A DNA stretch of 64,000 bases from Candidatus Enterovibrio altilux (GTDB lineage: Bacteria; Pseudomonadota; Gammaproteobacteria; Enterobacterales; Vibrionaceae): contig NZ_CP020660.1 of the NCBI RefSeq assembly GCF_002381345.1, positions 558,001 through 622,000 on the forward strand, read 5' to 3'. Position numbers and translations under genes: made by a program. The notes under the pieces are model-generated. The model saw nothing but the letters and a program-made list of their open reading frames with translations, made no database searches and was not told the origin of the DNA. Positions 30,136-40,282 of this stretch are shown one piece after another. Each line of letters opens with the position of its first letter. Within the stretch, counting starts at the first letter, position 1.

Positions 30136-30451
30136 ACTACAGAATTTTATCAAAGGTTGGTTTGTAGGCGGGTTTGAACCTACCTTATTCAACACAACAG
30201 ATGTAGAAGTCGCCGTTCAAAAATTTAAAAAAGGTTACAAAGAAGTCTCGCACTATCATAAAATTGCAACAGAAATTACCGTCATTGTATCTGGGAAAGC
30301 GCGAATGAATGAACTCATTATTAGTGAAGGTGAGATAGTAATCATTGAACCTGGTACGTGTACCGACTTCGAAACGTTGGAAGATACCACAACTGTCGTG
30401 GTTAAATTGCCAGGGGTACTTAACGATAAATACCTTGAGGAGAATAAATAG
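30122..30451 (+). CDS. Cupin-fold protein of the surface cassette
   Basis: About 109 residues from the ATG at 30122 (MITYKLQNFIKGWFVGGFEP); in-frame ATGs at 30101 and 30113 are possible. A single cupin barrel with metal motif HYHKIATEITVIVSGKA (H-x-H...E) and a second conserved strand GEIVIIEPGTCTDFETLED. Small cupins like this bind a metal and a small acid or sugar; some isomerise nucleotide-sugar precursors. It overlaps the preceding gene and its stop overlaps the GTG of the next gene, so it is coupled. The exact reaction is not recognisable. Confidence 0.75.
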   Translation: MITYKLQNFIKGWFVGGFEPTLFNTTDVEVAVQKFKKGYKEVSHYHKIATEITVIVSGKARMNELIISEGEIVIIEPGTCTDFETLEDTTTVVVKLPGVLNDKYLEENK

Positions 30452-31203
30452 TGCTGAATATTGTAGTTCCAATGGCGGGCAGAGGGAGTCGTTTTGCTCT
30501 GGAGGGACACGTATTGCCTAAACCTTTAATCGATGTTGGTGGCAAGCACATGATTGAGATTGTTATCAATAACTTACTTCCTAAGCTTGAACACCGATTT
30601 ATTTTCATGTGCCAAAATGAACACATAGAAAAATACAAATTGAAAAATATTTTCAGCCGTGCATGTAGCAACTTTGAAGTGATCGGGATCGACGGCATCA
30701 CTGACGGAGCAGCTGTAACGGTACTAAAAGCGCGAGAGTTCATCAATAATGATCAGCCACTTATGATTGCTAATTCTGATCAATGGGTCGATATTGACAT
30801 CAATGAATATCTAGATGATATGCAATGCCGCAACCTTGATGGTTCAATGCTTACTATGAAAGCCAACGATCCAAAGTGGTCTTATGCAAAACTTAACAGT
30901 TATGGTTTTGTTATCGAAGTTCTAGAAAAAGTGGTTATTTCAGACGAAGCAACAGTAGGTATCTACAATTTCAAACACGGCAGCGATTTTTGTCACTATG
31001 CAGATAAAATGATTCACGCAGATCTTCGCAGTAGTGGTGAGTTCTATGTTGCTCCAGTTTATACCTATTTAGCAAAAAATAATGGTGCAATAGGTACTTA
31101 CAATATTGGTAAAGAAGCCGAAGGAATGTATGGACTAGGAATTCCATCTGATTTAAAACTGTTTCTCAGCTTAGATGTGTCTTATAAAGCAATAAATTTT
31201 TAA
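30451..31203 (+). CDS. Sugar- or polyol-phosphate nucleotidyltransferase
   Basis: 250 residues. GTG start at 30451 with ribosome site gaggag. The classical NTP-transferase signature is intact: VVPMAGRGSRFALEGHVLPKPLIDVGGK, with ANSDQWVDID as the metal-binding motif. The family activates phosphorylated sugars or small molecules with CTP, UTP or TTP. This and the degenerate paralogue at 29041 may form a pair. It is the last gene of the cassette; a dead IS copy begins 30 bp later, so further genes may have been lost. Confidence 0.85.
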   Translation: MLNIVVPMAGRGSRFALEGHVLPKPLIDVGGKHMIEIVINNLLPKLEHRFIFMCQNEHIEKYKLKNIFSRACSNFEVIGIDGITDGAAVTVLKAREFINNDQPLMIANSDQWVDIDINEYLDDMQCRNLDGSMLTMKANDPKWSYAKLNSYGFVIEVLEKVVISDEATVGIYNFKHGSDFCHYADKMIHADLRSSGEFYVAPVYTYLAKNNGAIGTYNIGKEAEGMYGLGIPSDLKLFLSLDVSYKAINF

Positions 31204-31234
31204 ATTATATTAAGACCCATAATGACAACGGCTT

Positions 31235-32252
31235 TACGTTCTAAATGCCTTTATTTTTTAATTGGAATTCAGATAATAAATTCCAACATTATTAACGATT
31301 AAACAATCGCTTTTATCACAGCGTGTATTTAGCCAATCTAAGCATTGTGATCTCTTAAGCTCAATATTCCTTCGAAAAATTTTTTAACTCGAAATATTGC
31401 TTTTCCTAATAGGGAACCTTTATGGTAACCATACCTCATTTTTCAATGCTGATTTAAACCGTATAACTTCTGGTAACTAACCACTAAATTACGCGTATGA
31501 CCTCGTTTCCAAAAAATTACTTCTTTTCTTGGTGGGATGAGTGAAACTGCTCATTTAATACAAATAGTTTCGTAACATTGTCTGGTATCGCAGACACCAT
31601 AAGCTGATATTTCATTGCTTTTTCGACGGGTCTCTTTGAGAAAGTTAGGTAGCATTTCGCTGTTAGTCACGTTTAATGCACTTAGCTCAGCAGCAATAAT
31701 TTCATGCGTGTTGATATCTGCCGCTAAATGTAACTTGCACTAAACTCGCCTGTTCCCAGTAATATCATGCTTTTTTGCTTTCAATTCTTCTTTACCGTAA
31801 ACTGTGAGCCACATAGTATCAATGGCTAAGTACTTGATACTTTCTTTATTCTTCGTCTTGCACATGACATTAACCATTTAGACTCGCTTGCTAATGCATG
31901 ATTAATGAGAGTATAATAGCTGCAGTTATATAAATTTAAAAATAGAATGAGTCCTTACAAACCTCACAACAGGATCAAAAATACGCGTTTGACCATGAAG
32001 GCAATGCGTAATGATTAAGTAGCTAAATAAACGAGGTCTCCTACGATGACTCTGCTTAGTTTAATTTCATAGCTGAATGGCTTTTTCATTAATCCAGAAG
32101 ATTAATGAGCCATGATTGATTAAGACTTAACTGTACTGCTTTCAGTCGATTATTTTGTCGCGAAACTTACCCATAGACCTAAATATTTGAGTGAACCAAG
32201 CTGTTTAAAATGTAAATTCATCACTCAATTCCCTGATTTAGGAAACATAGCC
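31235..32252 (-). mobile_element. IS903-like remnant, full length
   Basis: Both ends are present (ctttattttttaattggaa; ctgatttaggaaacatagcc). Dead transposase. It separates the surface cassette from folC, at one edge of the apparent rearrangement of the accD-folC neighbourhood. Confidence 0.84.
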
Positions 32253-32291
32253 TGATAAGATTGAAATATCATAAGCTATAGTGGATGACGG

Positions 32292-33560
32292 ATGCCAGAA
32301 TCTACTTTACCTAATGCGCAGTCACCTCTTTCAGTGTGGTTGCGCTACTTAAAAAAACTTCATACTAGTGTAATTGCGCTAGGGTTGGATCGCGCGGCTG
32401 CTGTCGCATATAAAGGAAAATTGATCAAGCCTGCTTCTAAGGTAATTACCGTTGCAGGCACCAACGGTAAAGGATCAACATGTGCGATTATTGAGGCAAT
32501 TTTACTACAAGCAGGATACTCTACAGGTGTATACAGCTCACCACATCTTATTCGTTACAATGAGCGAGTGCGCATTTGCGGGGAAGAGCTTAATGACGGA
32601 AGACACACGGAAGCATTTGCTGCCATTGAATCGTTAAGAGGTGATATAAGCCTAAGCTTATTTGAATTCGGTACGCTCGCTGCTCTTTGGTTATTTATCG
32701 ATAACAATGTTGATGTCGTGATTTTAGAAGTGGGCCTCGGTGGTCGATTAGACGCGACGAATATTGTTGACCATGATGTCTCTGTCATTACCAGTCTAGC
32801 AATTGATCATGTTGACTGGCTAGGAGATAACATTGAAATGATTGGTTTTGAAAAGGCGGGCATCTTTCGAGCGAATAAGCCTGCGGTATGTGGTGAACCA
32901 GAACCACCTGCAAGTGTTGCTGCTCATGCCAATGATATTGGTGCTCAGTTGTATCAAGTAGGTTACCAGTTTGACTATCAAAAAGACGGAGAGGTTTGGC
33001 ATTGGCAATGTAGTACGTTTAAGTTCATCAATCTGCCTATTCCACACTTGCCTTTACCAAATGCTGCAACTGCACTTATGGTACTAAATTTGTCTGAATT
33101 AAATGTGACCAATGAGTGTGTTGTTGCAGGACTATCTTCTGTAACACTTGCAGGACGTATGCAATTTATTTCAAAATTTCCGGTTGTCCTGCTTGATGTG
33201 GCTCATAATCCACATTCAGCAGCTTACTTAGCAACACAAGTTGCTGCCCTAAAACAAAAAAATAGTGTTAAAGTACATGCTATTGTTGCTATGTTGCAGG
33301 ATAAAAATATCGCTGCAACACTGAGAGAAATGAAAGCAATCGTAAATGTATGGTATCCAGCTTCATTGAGTGAACCACGTGCAGCCACAGCTAGCACACT
33401 CGCTAGCCATTTATCAAAAGGTGTCATGTGTTATGATTCACCTACAGATGCTTTTTACGCCGCGGAAGCAGCATCAAACGGAATGTCTGACATAATCATT
33501 GTATTTGGTTCTTTTTACACCGTTGGCGAGATCACTAATTTTTTATCCAAAAGGGAGTGA
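32292..33560 (+). CDS. folC: Dihydrofolate synthase / folylpolyglutamate synthase
   Basis: 422 residues, normal. It joins glutamate to dihydropteroate and adds further glutamates to folates. P-loop VITVAGTNGKGSTCAIIEAI; folate loop VYSSPHLIRYNERVRI; the Mg/ATP region VILEVGLGGRLDATNIV; DHVDWLGDNIEMIGFEKAGIFR; and C-terminal DVAHNPHSAAYLA are all conserved. Its stop overlaps the first possible dedD start. In relatives it follows accD directly; here an IS copy is directly upstream, so it needs a new promoter in the 40 bp between or within the IS. Confidence 0.95.
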   Translation: MPESTLPNAQSPLSVWLRYLKKLHTSVIALGLDRAAAVAYKGKLIKPASKVITVAGTNGKGSTCAIIEAILLQAGYSTGVYSSPHLIRYNERVRICGEELNDGRHTEAFAAIESLRGDISLSLFEFGTLAALWLFIDNNVDVVILEVGLGGRLDATNIVDHDVSVITSLAIDHVDWLGDNIEMIGFEKAGIFRANKPAVCGEPEPPASVAAHANDIGAQLYQVGYQFDYQKDGEVWHWQCSTFKFINLPIPHLPLPNAATALMVLNLSELNVTNECVVAGLSSVTLAGRMQFISKFPVVLLDVAHNPHSAAYLATQVAALKQKNSVKVHAIVAMLQDKNIAATLREMKAIVNVWYPASLSEPRAATASTLASHLSKGVMCYDSPTDAFYAAEAASNGMSDIIIVFGSFYTVGEITNFLSKRE

Positions 33561-33562
33561 TT

Positions 33563-34111
33563 GTGACAACCCAATTTCAACATCGTCTAGTAGGTACGCT
33601 CGTTTTAGTGTTGTTCAGTGTGATCTTACTTCCCGATGTCTTTGACGGTAAAAAAACACATTATCAAAAAAATTACGAAGCAATTCCTCTGCGTAATGAA
33701 TTGAATACTGAGCTGTTGGTTGAATTCGTTAAAATGCCAGAAGACGTAGAACCATTTTTATCACTAGAAACAGTAAATCTACCTGTAAATGATGCAAAAA
33801 AAACTAGCCCTGCAGTGGTAAGAATACTTGCTGAGAAATCTAAATCAACAGAAGATTATCAAAATTCTGCGTGGATAATTCGCCTTGGCACGTTTCGGAA
33901 CATGAATAACGCAAAAAATTTAGTATCAAAATTACGCAACAAAGGCTACCCCGCACAGCTAGTGCCTTTAGATGTGAAACAAGGTGAACTTATTCGCGTT
34001 GAAGTACGCCCTAATGTATCAAAAGAAAAGCTAGCAGCTATGACTGTAGATTTAGAAACTTTAACTGGGTTGAAAGGTCAGCTGCTTAGGTTTAGCCAAC
34101 TCAACCTTTAA
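33563..34111 (+). CDS. dedD: DedD, SPOR-domain cell division protein
   Basis: 182 residues from the GTG at 33563 (family start [15 protein letters not shown]); the GTG at 33557 gives two more residues but a worse ribosome-site distance from aaggga. One N-terminal membrane anchor ([19 protein letters not shown]). After a linker comes the C-terminal SPOR domain ([30 protein letters not shown]), which binds denuded peptidoglycan at the septum. Second gene of the folC-dedD-cvpA-purF operon. Intact. Confidence 0.88.
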   Translation: MTTQFQHRLVGTLVLVLFSVILLPDVFDGKKTHYQKNYEAIPLRNELNTELLVEFVKMPEDVEPFLSLETVNLPVNDAKKTSPAVVRILAEKSKSTEDYQNSAWIIRLGTFRNMNNAKNLVSKLRNKGYPAQLVPLDVKQGELIRVEVRPNVSKEKLAAMTVDLETLTGLKGQLLRFSQLNL

Positions 34112-34172
34112 AAATATTTTTGTCATTATTTTTTTTATTAATATGCACGCTAATGACCCAGATGAATACGAT

Positions 34173-34661
34173 ATGAATTGGATTGACTACGCCATAATAG
34201 GAATGATTAGCTTTTCTGCATTGATTAGCTTGATCCGTGGATTGATGAAAGAAGCACTGTCATTAATGATTTGGTTTGGTGCTTTCTTTGTAGCCAGTAA
34301 TTTTTACTCGCAATTGGCGGCTTACTTCACCAACATTCAGGAAAGTATCATTAGAAATAGTGCAGCGATTACTGCATTATTCATTATTACACTGATAATT
34401 GGTGCCATCGTTAATTATGTTATTGGGCAATTAGTCCAAAAAACAGGTTTGTCAGGAACGGATCGTGTGCTTGGCATAGTTTTCGGAGGGATGCGTGGCA
34501 TATTAATAATTGCTGCCCTATTGTTTTTCCTTGATGTTTTCACAAGTTTTTCTAGCACTAACGAATGGAAACAATCACAGTTAATTCCTGAGTTTAGGGT
34601 GGTGATTAAATGGTTTATTTCATACTTAGAGCAAAGCCCCAGCTTTTTTAAAGTGATATAG
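34173..34661 (+). CDS. cvpA: CvpA family inner-membrane protein
   Basis: 162 residues from the ATG at 34173 ([19 protein letters not shown], the family start); an upstream ATG at 34143 gives 10 atypical extra residues. Four hydrophobic segments (about 5-22, 28-45, 62-85, 100-120) match the family. CvpA is needed for colicin V export in E. coli and for envelope homeostasis. It sits directly before purF as in most gammaproteobacteria. Intact. Confidence 0.9.
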   Translation: MNWIDYAIIGMISFSALISLIRGLMKEALSLMIWFGAFFVASNFYSQLAAYFTNIQESIIRNSAAITALFIITLIIGAIVNYVIGQLVQKTGLSGTDRVLGIVFGGMRGILIIAALLFFLDVFTSFSSTNEWKQSQLIPEFRVVIKWFISYLEQSPSFFKVI

Positions 34662-34678
34662 GACAAGGAACTACAAAC

Positions 34679-36193
34679 ATGTGTGGGATTGTTGGAATTG
34701 TGGGTAACACTCCGGTTAATCAGTCGATTTACGATGCTCTAACAGTACTTCAACACCGAGGCCAAGATGCCGCAGGCATTGTAACTATTGATGAGAACCG
34801 CTTTCGCCTAAGAAAAGCGAATGGTTTAGTAAAAGATGTTTTTCAATTCAAGCACATGCAGCGCTTGCAAGGAACTGTTGGGATAGGACATGTACGTTAT
34901 CCCACTGCAGGTAGCTCTAGCGCGTCGGAGGCGCAACCTTTTTACGTGAATTCGCCATATGGCATCACACTTGCCCATAACGGTAACCTCACCAATGCAA
35001 CAATACTCCGTCAATCCCTCTTTACACAAGATAGGCGTCACCTCAATACTACCTCGGATTCAGAAGTTCTGCTTAATGTATTCGCCCATCAGATAGATAA
35101 CGCAAAGTCACATCCATTAACAGAAAATAATCTTTTCGCAGCTGTGCGGTCTGTACATGAGCAGATTATCGGTGCGTATGCTGTGGTCGCTATGATCATT
35201 GGTCATGGTCTTGTTGGCTTTAGGGACCCAGATGGTATTCGTCCACTTTGTTTAGGTAAACGCCTCGTAAATGACCAAAATGAATATATGTTAGCGTCTG
35301 AGTCTGTCGCACTTGATGCCGTTGGTTTTGATTTTTTGCGTGATGTGGCACCTGGGGAAGCGATTTATATCACATTAGATGGTCAATTGTTTACTTGTCA
35401 GTGTGCAGTATCACCTTCCCTGTCACCGTGTATATTTGAATTTGTATATTTTGCGCGCCCAGACTCGTTTATTGATAAAGTTTCAGTCTACGCCGCACGC
35501 GTGAACATGGGTAAAAAACTTGGGGCAAAAATTCGCCGTGATTGGGGAGACTTAGATATTGATGTGGTTATGCCAATCCCTGAGACATCTTGCGACGTTG
35601 CTTTAGAAATTGCTCGTGTTCTTGATAAACCTTATCGTCAAGGTTTTGTTAAAAATCGTTATGTTGGCAGAACATTTATCATGCCAGGTCAACAGCAACG
35701 TCGTCAGTCAGTACGCCGCAAACTTAACGCGATCCATTCTGAGTTTAAAGATAAATCCGTATTGCTGGTGGATGACTCTATTATTCGTGGTACAACATCT
35801 GAGCAGATTATCGAAATGGCACGTGATGCTGGCGCAAAACATGTATATATGGCCTCAGCGGCACCAGAAATTCGTTTCCCTAATGTCTACGGTATTGACA
35901 TGCCAAGCGTTAATGAACTGATTGCTCATGGTCGTGCGGTGGATGAAATAGGGAAAATTATTGGTGCTGATGGTCTTATTTTTCAAGAACTATCTGACTT
36001 AGAGGATGCTGTGCGAGAAGTTAATCCTGATATTAAAAAATTTGAAAGCTCAGTATTCAGCGGTCACTATGTTACGAAAGACATTAATCAAGAATACTTA
36101 GAGTATCTTGAAAAATTGCGTGGAGACGATGCAAAAACAGTGCGTGAACAAAAAATCAGTTTAGCCGACTTAGATATTTATAACGAAAGTTAA
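34679..36193 (+). CDS. purF: Amidophosphoribosyltransferase
   Basis: 504 residues, normal. Catalyses the first committed step of purine synthesis: PRPP plus glutamine to phosphoribosylamine. The N-terminal nucleophile Cys2 is in MCGIVGIVG; the glutaminase domain has [21 protein letters not shown] and LAHNGNLTN; the phosphoribosyltransferase PRPP loop is [18 protein letters not shown]. All are intact. It ends the folC operon and is followed by a hairpin terminator. In other gammaproteobacteria it is repressed by PurR; no clear PurR site was found. Confidence 0.96.
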   Translation: MCGIVGIVGNTPVNQSIYDALTVLQHRGQDAAGIVTIDENRFRLRKANGLVKDVFQFKHMQRLQGTVGIGHVRYPTAGSSSASEAQPFYVNSPYGITLAHNGNLTNATILRQSLFTQDRRHLNTTSDSEVLLNVFAHQIDNAKSHPLTENNLFAAVRSVHEQIIGAYAVVAMIIGHGLVGFRDPDGIRPLCLGKRLVNDQNEYMLASESVALDAVGFDFLRDVAPGEAIYITLDGQLFTCQCAVSPSLSPCIFEFVYFARPDSFIDKVSVYAARVNMGKKLGAKIRRDWGDLDIDVVMPIPETSCDVALEIARVLDKPYRQGFVKNRYVGRTFIMPGQQQRRQSVRRKLNAIHSEFKDKSVLLVDDSIIRGTTSEQIIEMARDAGAKHVYMASAAPEIRFPNVYGIDMPSVNELIAHGRAVDEIGKIIGADGLIFQELSDLEDAVREVNPDIKKFESSVFSGHYVTKDINQEYLEYLEKLRGDDAKTVREQKISLADLDIYNES

Positions 36194-36201
36194 ACTATCA
36201 C

Positions 36202-36221
36202 TTATTGTACCGGTACAATAA
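36202..36221. repeat. 20-bp perfect palindrome after purF
   Basis: Centre gtaccggtac with ttatt/aataa flanks, symmetric over 20 bp. It lies 9 bp after the purF stop and just ahead of the terminator, with no T-run of its own. It could be a protein-binding site or an element scar. Confidence 0.5.
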
Positions 36222-36222
36222 C

Positions 36223-36258
36223 AAAGCATAATTTATACTATGCTTTTGTATTTTTGCA
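36223..36258 (+). terminator. Rho-independent terminator after purF
   Basis: Stem aaagcata / tatgctttt with an 8-nt loop, then a T-rich tail (gtattttt). Placed 30 bp past the purF stop. Confidence 0.6.
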
Positions 36259-36407
36259 ACCAGTAAACAAACATCATCCCAAAACCTATGTTCCTTCTGA
36301 TGACTACAATGGCAAGACTAAACTCACACGTTACAACTGAACTTACATAGATAAAACCACACTTCTGAAAAATATGTTTAATAATAGTAACAATCATATG
36401 AAAGAAC

Positions 36408-37166
36408 TTTGTTCCTAATTAAAATATAAATAATAAATTTACATAATTAACTATTAGACGAGCAACTTCATTGTAGGCATACCTAGCACGGCTAGCTTAT
36501 TTAACGTTTTCATCATGGCGTAAATTTTTCTAATTTGAGTATTATGCTCCCTTAAACTCAATGTTCTTTGAATAGTTTTTTGACTTGAAACATTACCATC
36601 TCTGATAGGGAGCGTTTACGGTAATCATACCTTATTTTACAATGTTGATTTAAACCATATAATTTCTGGTAACTAACCACTTCATTACGCGAATAACTTA
36701 GTTTTAAAAAATTGCTTCTTCTCTGGGAGAGCATTATGGAAACTATTCGTTTAATACGAATGGTGTCATAAGCTATCTCGCCTAATCTTTTATTGATTCT
36801 ACGACGGGTTTGTTGAAGCAAGTTAGGTAACACCTTACTACCAATCACATTTGATACACTTCACTCAGCAGCAATAATTTCATACATATTTACATCTGCT
36901 GCTAAATGTAACTGGCGCCAGACTCTCCATTTACCATCAATGCCATACTTTTTTACTTACTATTCACCTTCATCGTAAACTTTGAGCCCCGTAGAATTCA
37001 TGGCTAAGTGCCGGATGGCTCTTTTAGTCTTCGTGTTAAACGTGCTATTAACTATTTTGGCATGCTTACTAATGCATAAATAGTGAAAATATGAAAACGG
37101 CAGTTGAGTAAGTTACAAAAATAAAATTAATAAATTTTTGTAGACCTTTCAATGGTACTGAAAATG
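36408..37166 (-). mobile_element. IS903-like remnant, 5' end lost
   Basis: Minus-strand copy from the 3' repeat (gttcctaattaaaatataaa) to about the middle-N-terminal codons, cut where the next copy begins (gaaaatgactttgttccctc). Transposase fragment 36558-36848 still keeps the SLSEMVMFQVKK catalytic Glu. Confidence 0.8.
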
Positions 37167-37386
37167 ACTTTGTTCCCTCATTCGAGTTCAGATAGCAAAT
37201 CCCAACATACTTCACTATTCGACAATAACTTTTGTGTGAAGCATACCTAGTTCTGTCAGCTTATTTAACGCTTTCATCATGCCGTAGGCTTCATTAATCT
37301 GAACATTGTGTTCCCTTAAACTCAATCTCCTTCCCAGCAATTTTTTGACTCGAACCATTGCTGTCTCTATTAGGAAACATTTATGA
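37167..37386 (-). mobile_element. IS903-like 3' part, interrupted by an opposite copy
   Basis: Terminal repeat and last codons of a minus copy that stops at gaaacatttatgatagcc (GYHKRS codons), where the plus copy 37387-38404 starts. A decayed N-terminal piece of a minus copy resumes at 38405. Confidence 0.8.
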
Positions 37387-38404
37387 TAGCCGGCTTTATT
37401 TCCTAAATCAGAGAACTCAATTTTCAATGAACACTCTAAACAACTAGGTTCACTTAAATATTCAAATCTATACATAAGCATAGTTACAATACAGCTAAAT
37501 GGAAACAATATAATCAAGCTTTAATCAATCATGGCCCACTAACGTTCTGCATTAATGAAGAAGCAATTCAACTCTGGAAGCAAGGAAATCATCGGAAATA
37601 TCATTTATTTAACGACTTAGCCAGTATGACGATCCTCATGGTTAAGCGCATATTTTCAATACCATTGAGATGTCTGCAGGAAAATTTCCTCAACTGCCGT
37701 TGTCGTGCTCTCACTATTCATGCATTAGCAAGCATGCCAAAACAGTTAACGCTACATTCAACACGAAGATTAAAAGAGCTATTAGGCACTTAGCCATTTA
37801 TTTTACAGGGTTTAAAGTCTGCAGTGAAGGCGAATGAAAGTTAACAAGCATGGCATTAATGGAACACAGCGAGTCTGGCGCCAGTTACATTGAGGGGGTA
37901 GATATAACTATACATGAAATTATTACTGTTGAGTTAAGTGCATCAAATATAACTGACGGTGAATTGCTATCCAACGTGCTCAAGCAGACTCACCACAGAA
38001 TCAATGCAATATTAAGCGATGGTACTTACTCCACCAAACAATGTTACGAAACCGTTCGTATTAAACGAACGTTCCACTCATCCCACCCCAAAAAATAATT
38101 TTTAAAAATGGATCATCCGCGTAATTTAGTGGTCCATTACCGGCAGTTATACGGTTCAAATTGACGTTAGTCAACAAGGTATAGTTACTATAAATATTTT
38201 ATTGCAGAGACAGCAATGTTTTAAATCAAAAATTTTTTGAAAGCACATTAAGCCTAAGAGATCACACTGCTAAAATTAGCGAAACCTATGCCATGATAAA
38301 AAGATTACATAAGTTGACCAGGCTAGGTATACTTATAATGAAAGTGACCGTTAAATAGTGCATCATGTTAAAATTTGCTCTCTGAACTCAAATTAGGAAA
38401 CAAA
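37387..38404 (+). mobile_element. IS903-like copy inserted in another copy
   Basis: Plus-strand, both ends present (ctttatttcctaaatcagag; tctgaactcaaattaggaaa). An 82-codon transposase piece (37850-38098) reads HEIITVELSASNITDGELL. Flanked on both sides by minus-strand pieces of the same IS, showing self-insertion. Confidence 0.85.
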
Positions 38405-38588
38405 TCCTTTTCTACGATTACTCAGCTTGGTTTAATTCTATCGCAAAATGACTTCTGCATTAATCCAAAATATTAGTGGATCACAATTGATTCCAGCTTG
38501 GTCATAGACTTAAATATATAAGTAAATGTAACTGTTAAAAACGTAGATTAATCATTTAATTCCCTAATTTAGAAAACAGAATTAAGCT
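38405..38588 (-). mobile_element. IS903-like 5' part, other side of the interrupted copy
   Basis: Minus-strand N-terminal codons and 5' repeat (ccctaatttagaaaacaga). The middle of this copy has been deleted at the insertion. Confidence 0.7.
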
Positions 38589-38762
38589 ATTGGTACATTC
38601 AGTAAACCTGAATATTATCTTACAATCAACTTATTTAATACATGATCTTTTATTACAACAATTAATGGTTTAATTGAGTAAATTATATGATATTAAAAAG
38701 CCTATAAATTTATATTTATAGGTCAATATAATCTCACTATAAACTTTTGAATGTGAAAAAAA

Positions 38763-39996
38763 TTAGTCTTTGAGAAGTCGTTGTAATAGTGCACCATTCA
38801 ACATAGCGTATTTGACTAATGCAAATGCGCCTAGGGTTGGAGTAGAGGATAGGCTGGAAGCTACCATTAAAAGATTTTGATGAAGTATTTTTAGCGATTG
38901 ATTTTCTACACAACGTTGGATCACTGGAAACACTACGTTAGATGCTTCAGTGATCATACCAGATATAACTATTTGCTGAGGGTTAAACAGGTTGATTATC
39001 ATTGCGATGGCTTTACCAAGATGATTACCTACTTTTACTAAGACTTGCTAGGCCAGGTCATCACCAACGTTAGCCGCACGACAAATATCGGATACATTAA
39101 AATCTTTTTTATCTTTCAACTTGCTTTCATAGCCTTGTTCTAGCAACTGCTTTGCATGCTCGATGATAGCAAAGTTCAATGCAACAGTTCCCAAACAACC
39201 AAAGTTACCGCACTGGCATTGTTTACCCAATGGATCAATTTGAATATAATCAATTTCACCTACATTACTATTATAACCTAAAAATACCTGTCCATTGACA
39301 ATAATACCGGCGTCTACGACATTATGAATATCGACAAGTAGCGTATCTAAGTAATGCTTACTTACTCCGAAATAATGTTCTGCAAGTGCTTGACCTCGTA
39401 TGTCATTTCCGGTAAAATATGCTAGCCCAAACTTATTACGTACTAAGTGGTGAATTATTGATGGGAATATGTGACATATATTTAACGATGCCGGATTCAG
39501 CATCCACCAACCCTAGAAACACAATAGCAACAGCAATCAATTCTTTAACGATATGGTGTTGCGCAGTCAGAAAGCTACGAAGACAATGAAAAAGTCCTTC
39601 TACCAAAGAATTTTGATTGTGATATTGAAATACTCCGTCATATTTCGCTAGGAGCAGACTAGACAAATCAAAAAGAGAAATTGTAATTCTACTTCGTCCA
39701 AAGTGAACAGCAATTGAATGAAATTGAGTACATTCAGTGGTCAATGAAATTGCTCGTCGCCCACCTGTGGATGCTTCTTGCGCGACTTCTTTTATCAAGC
39801 CACGCTCAAGTAATTGGCGAATTATCTTGGTAACACTGGCTGGCGAGAGGTTACTCACGTCAGCAATCTGAATGCGTGATATAGGACCTTGTTGGTCGAT
39901 AAGACGATAAACAGCGGCACTATTTAGTTGTTTTACCAGATCTATGGTACCAATTTGTTCACCAGTCATAAATGTCCTTGTTCCCTGTATATTCAT
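38763..39996 (-). pseudogene. nagC: NagC, GlcNAc-responsive ROK repressor (broken)
   Basis: Three frames rebuild NagC, about 400 residues. The N-terminal winged helix is intact: IGTIDLVKQLNSAAVYRLID, LSPASVTKIIRQLLERGLIK, STGGRRAISL. A frameshift at about 39440-39500, after the VDAESGIVKYM region, moves to the frame holding GNDIRGQALAEHYFG and the zinc-binding CQCGNFGCLG. An in-frame TAG (39048-39050) then interrupts before NHLGKAIAMIINLFNPQQIV and the C-terminus. Near the zinc site, GEIGH is GEIDY, so the zinc His is also lost. NagC represses nag genes and controls chitin use in vibrios; its loss would leave the regulon unrepressed, if any of it remains. The family start is probably the ATG at 39969. 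Confidence 0.9.
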
Positions 39997-40016
39997 CGTT
40001 AACGACAGTCTTTTTA

Positions 40017-40110
40017 AAATCTAAATCACAATCAACCATAGTCTGTTAACAACATATCCAGATTGAACTGTTCCTAGCTTATCGTCCATACTGATTTCGT
40101 TACCTAAAAA
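40017..40110 (-). pseudogene. Possible nagA 3' scrap
   Basis: The minus strand reads ISMDDKLGTVQSGYVVNRLW, similar to the C-terminal IGxDxxLGxIxxGYxANL stretch of NagA-type amidohydrolases. In relatives nagA precedes nagC on the same strand, as here. Very short; treat as tentative. Confidence 0.3.
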
Positions 40111-40282
40111 AATACTCATTCTGGTCGCCTTCGACAGAATCTTGTACTACTTTAATTGTTATCAATGCCGGACCACTAAGCGTACTTTTTTTATCTATAA
40201 TTTATCGTCATGGAAATATATTTTTTGACCTACAAAAATAAAATTAACTATGTCTACTCCTGCAGGCTCTGAGACATCAGTA

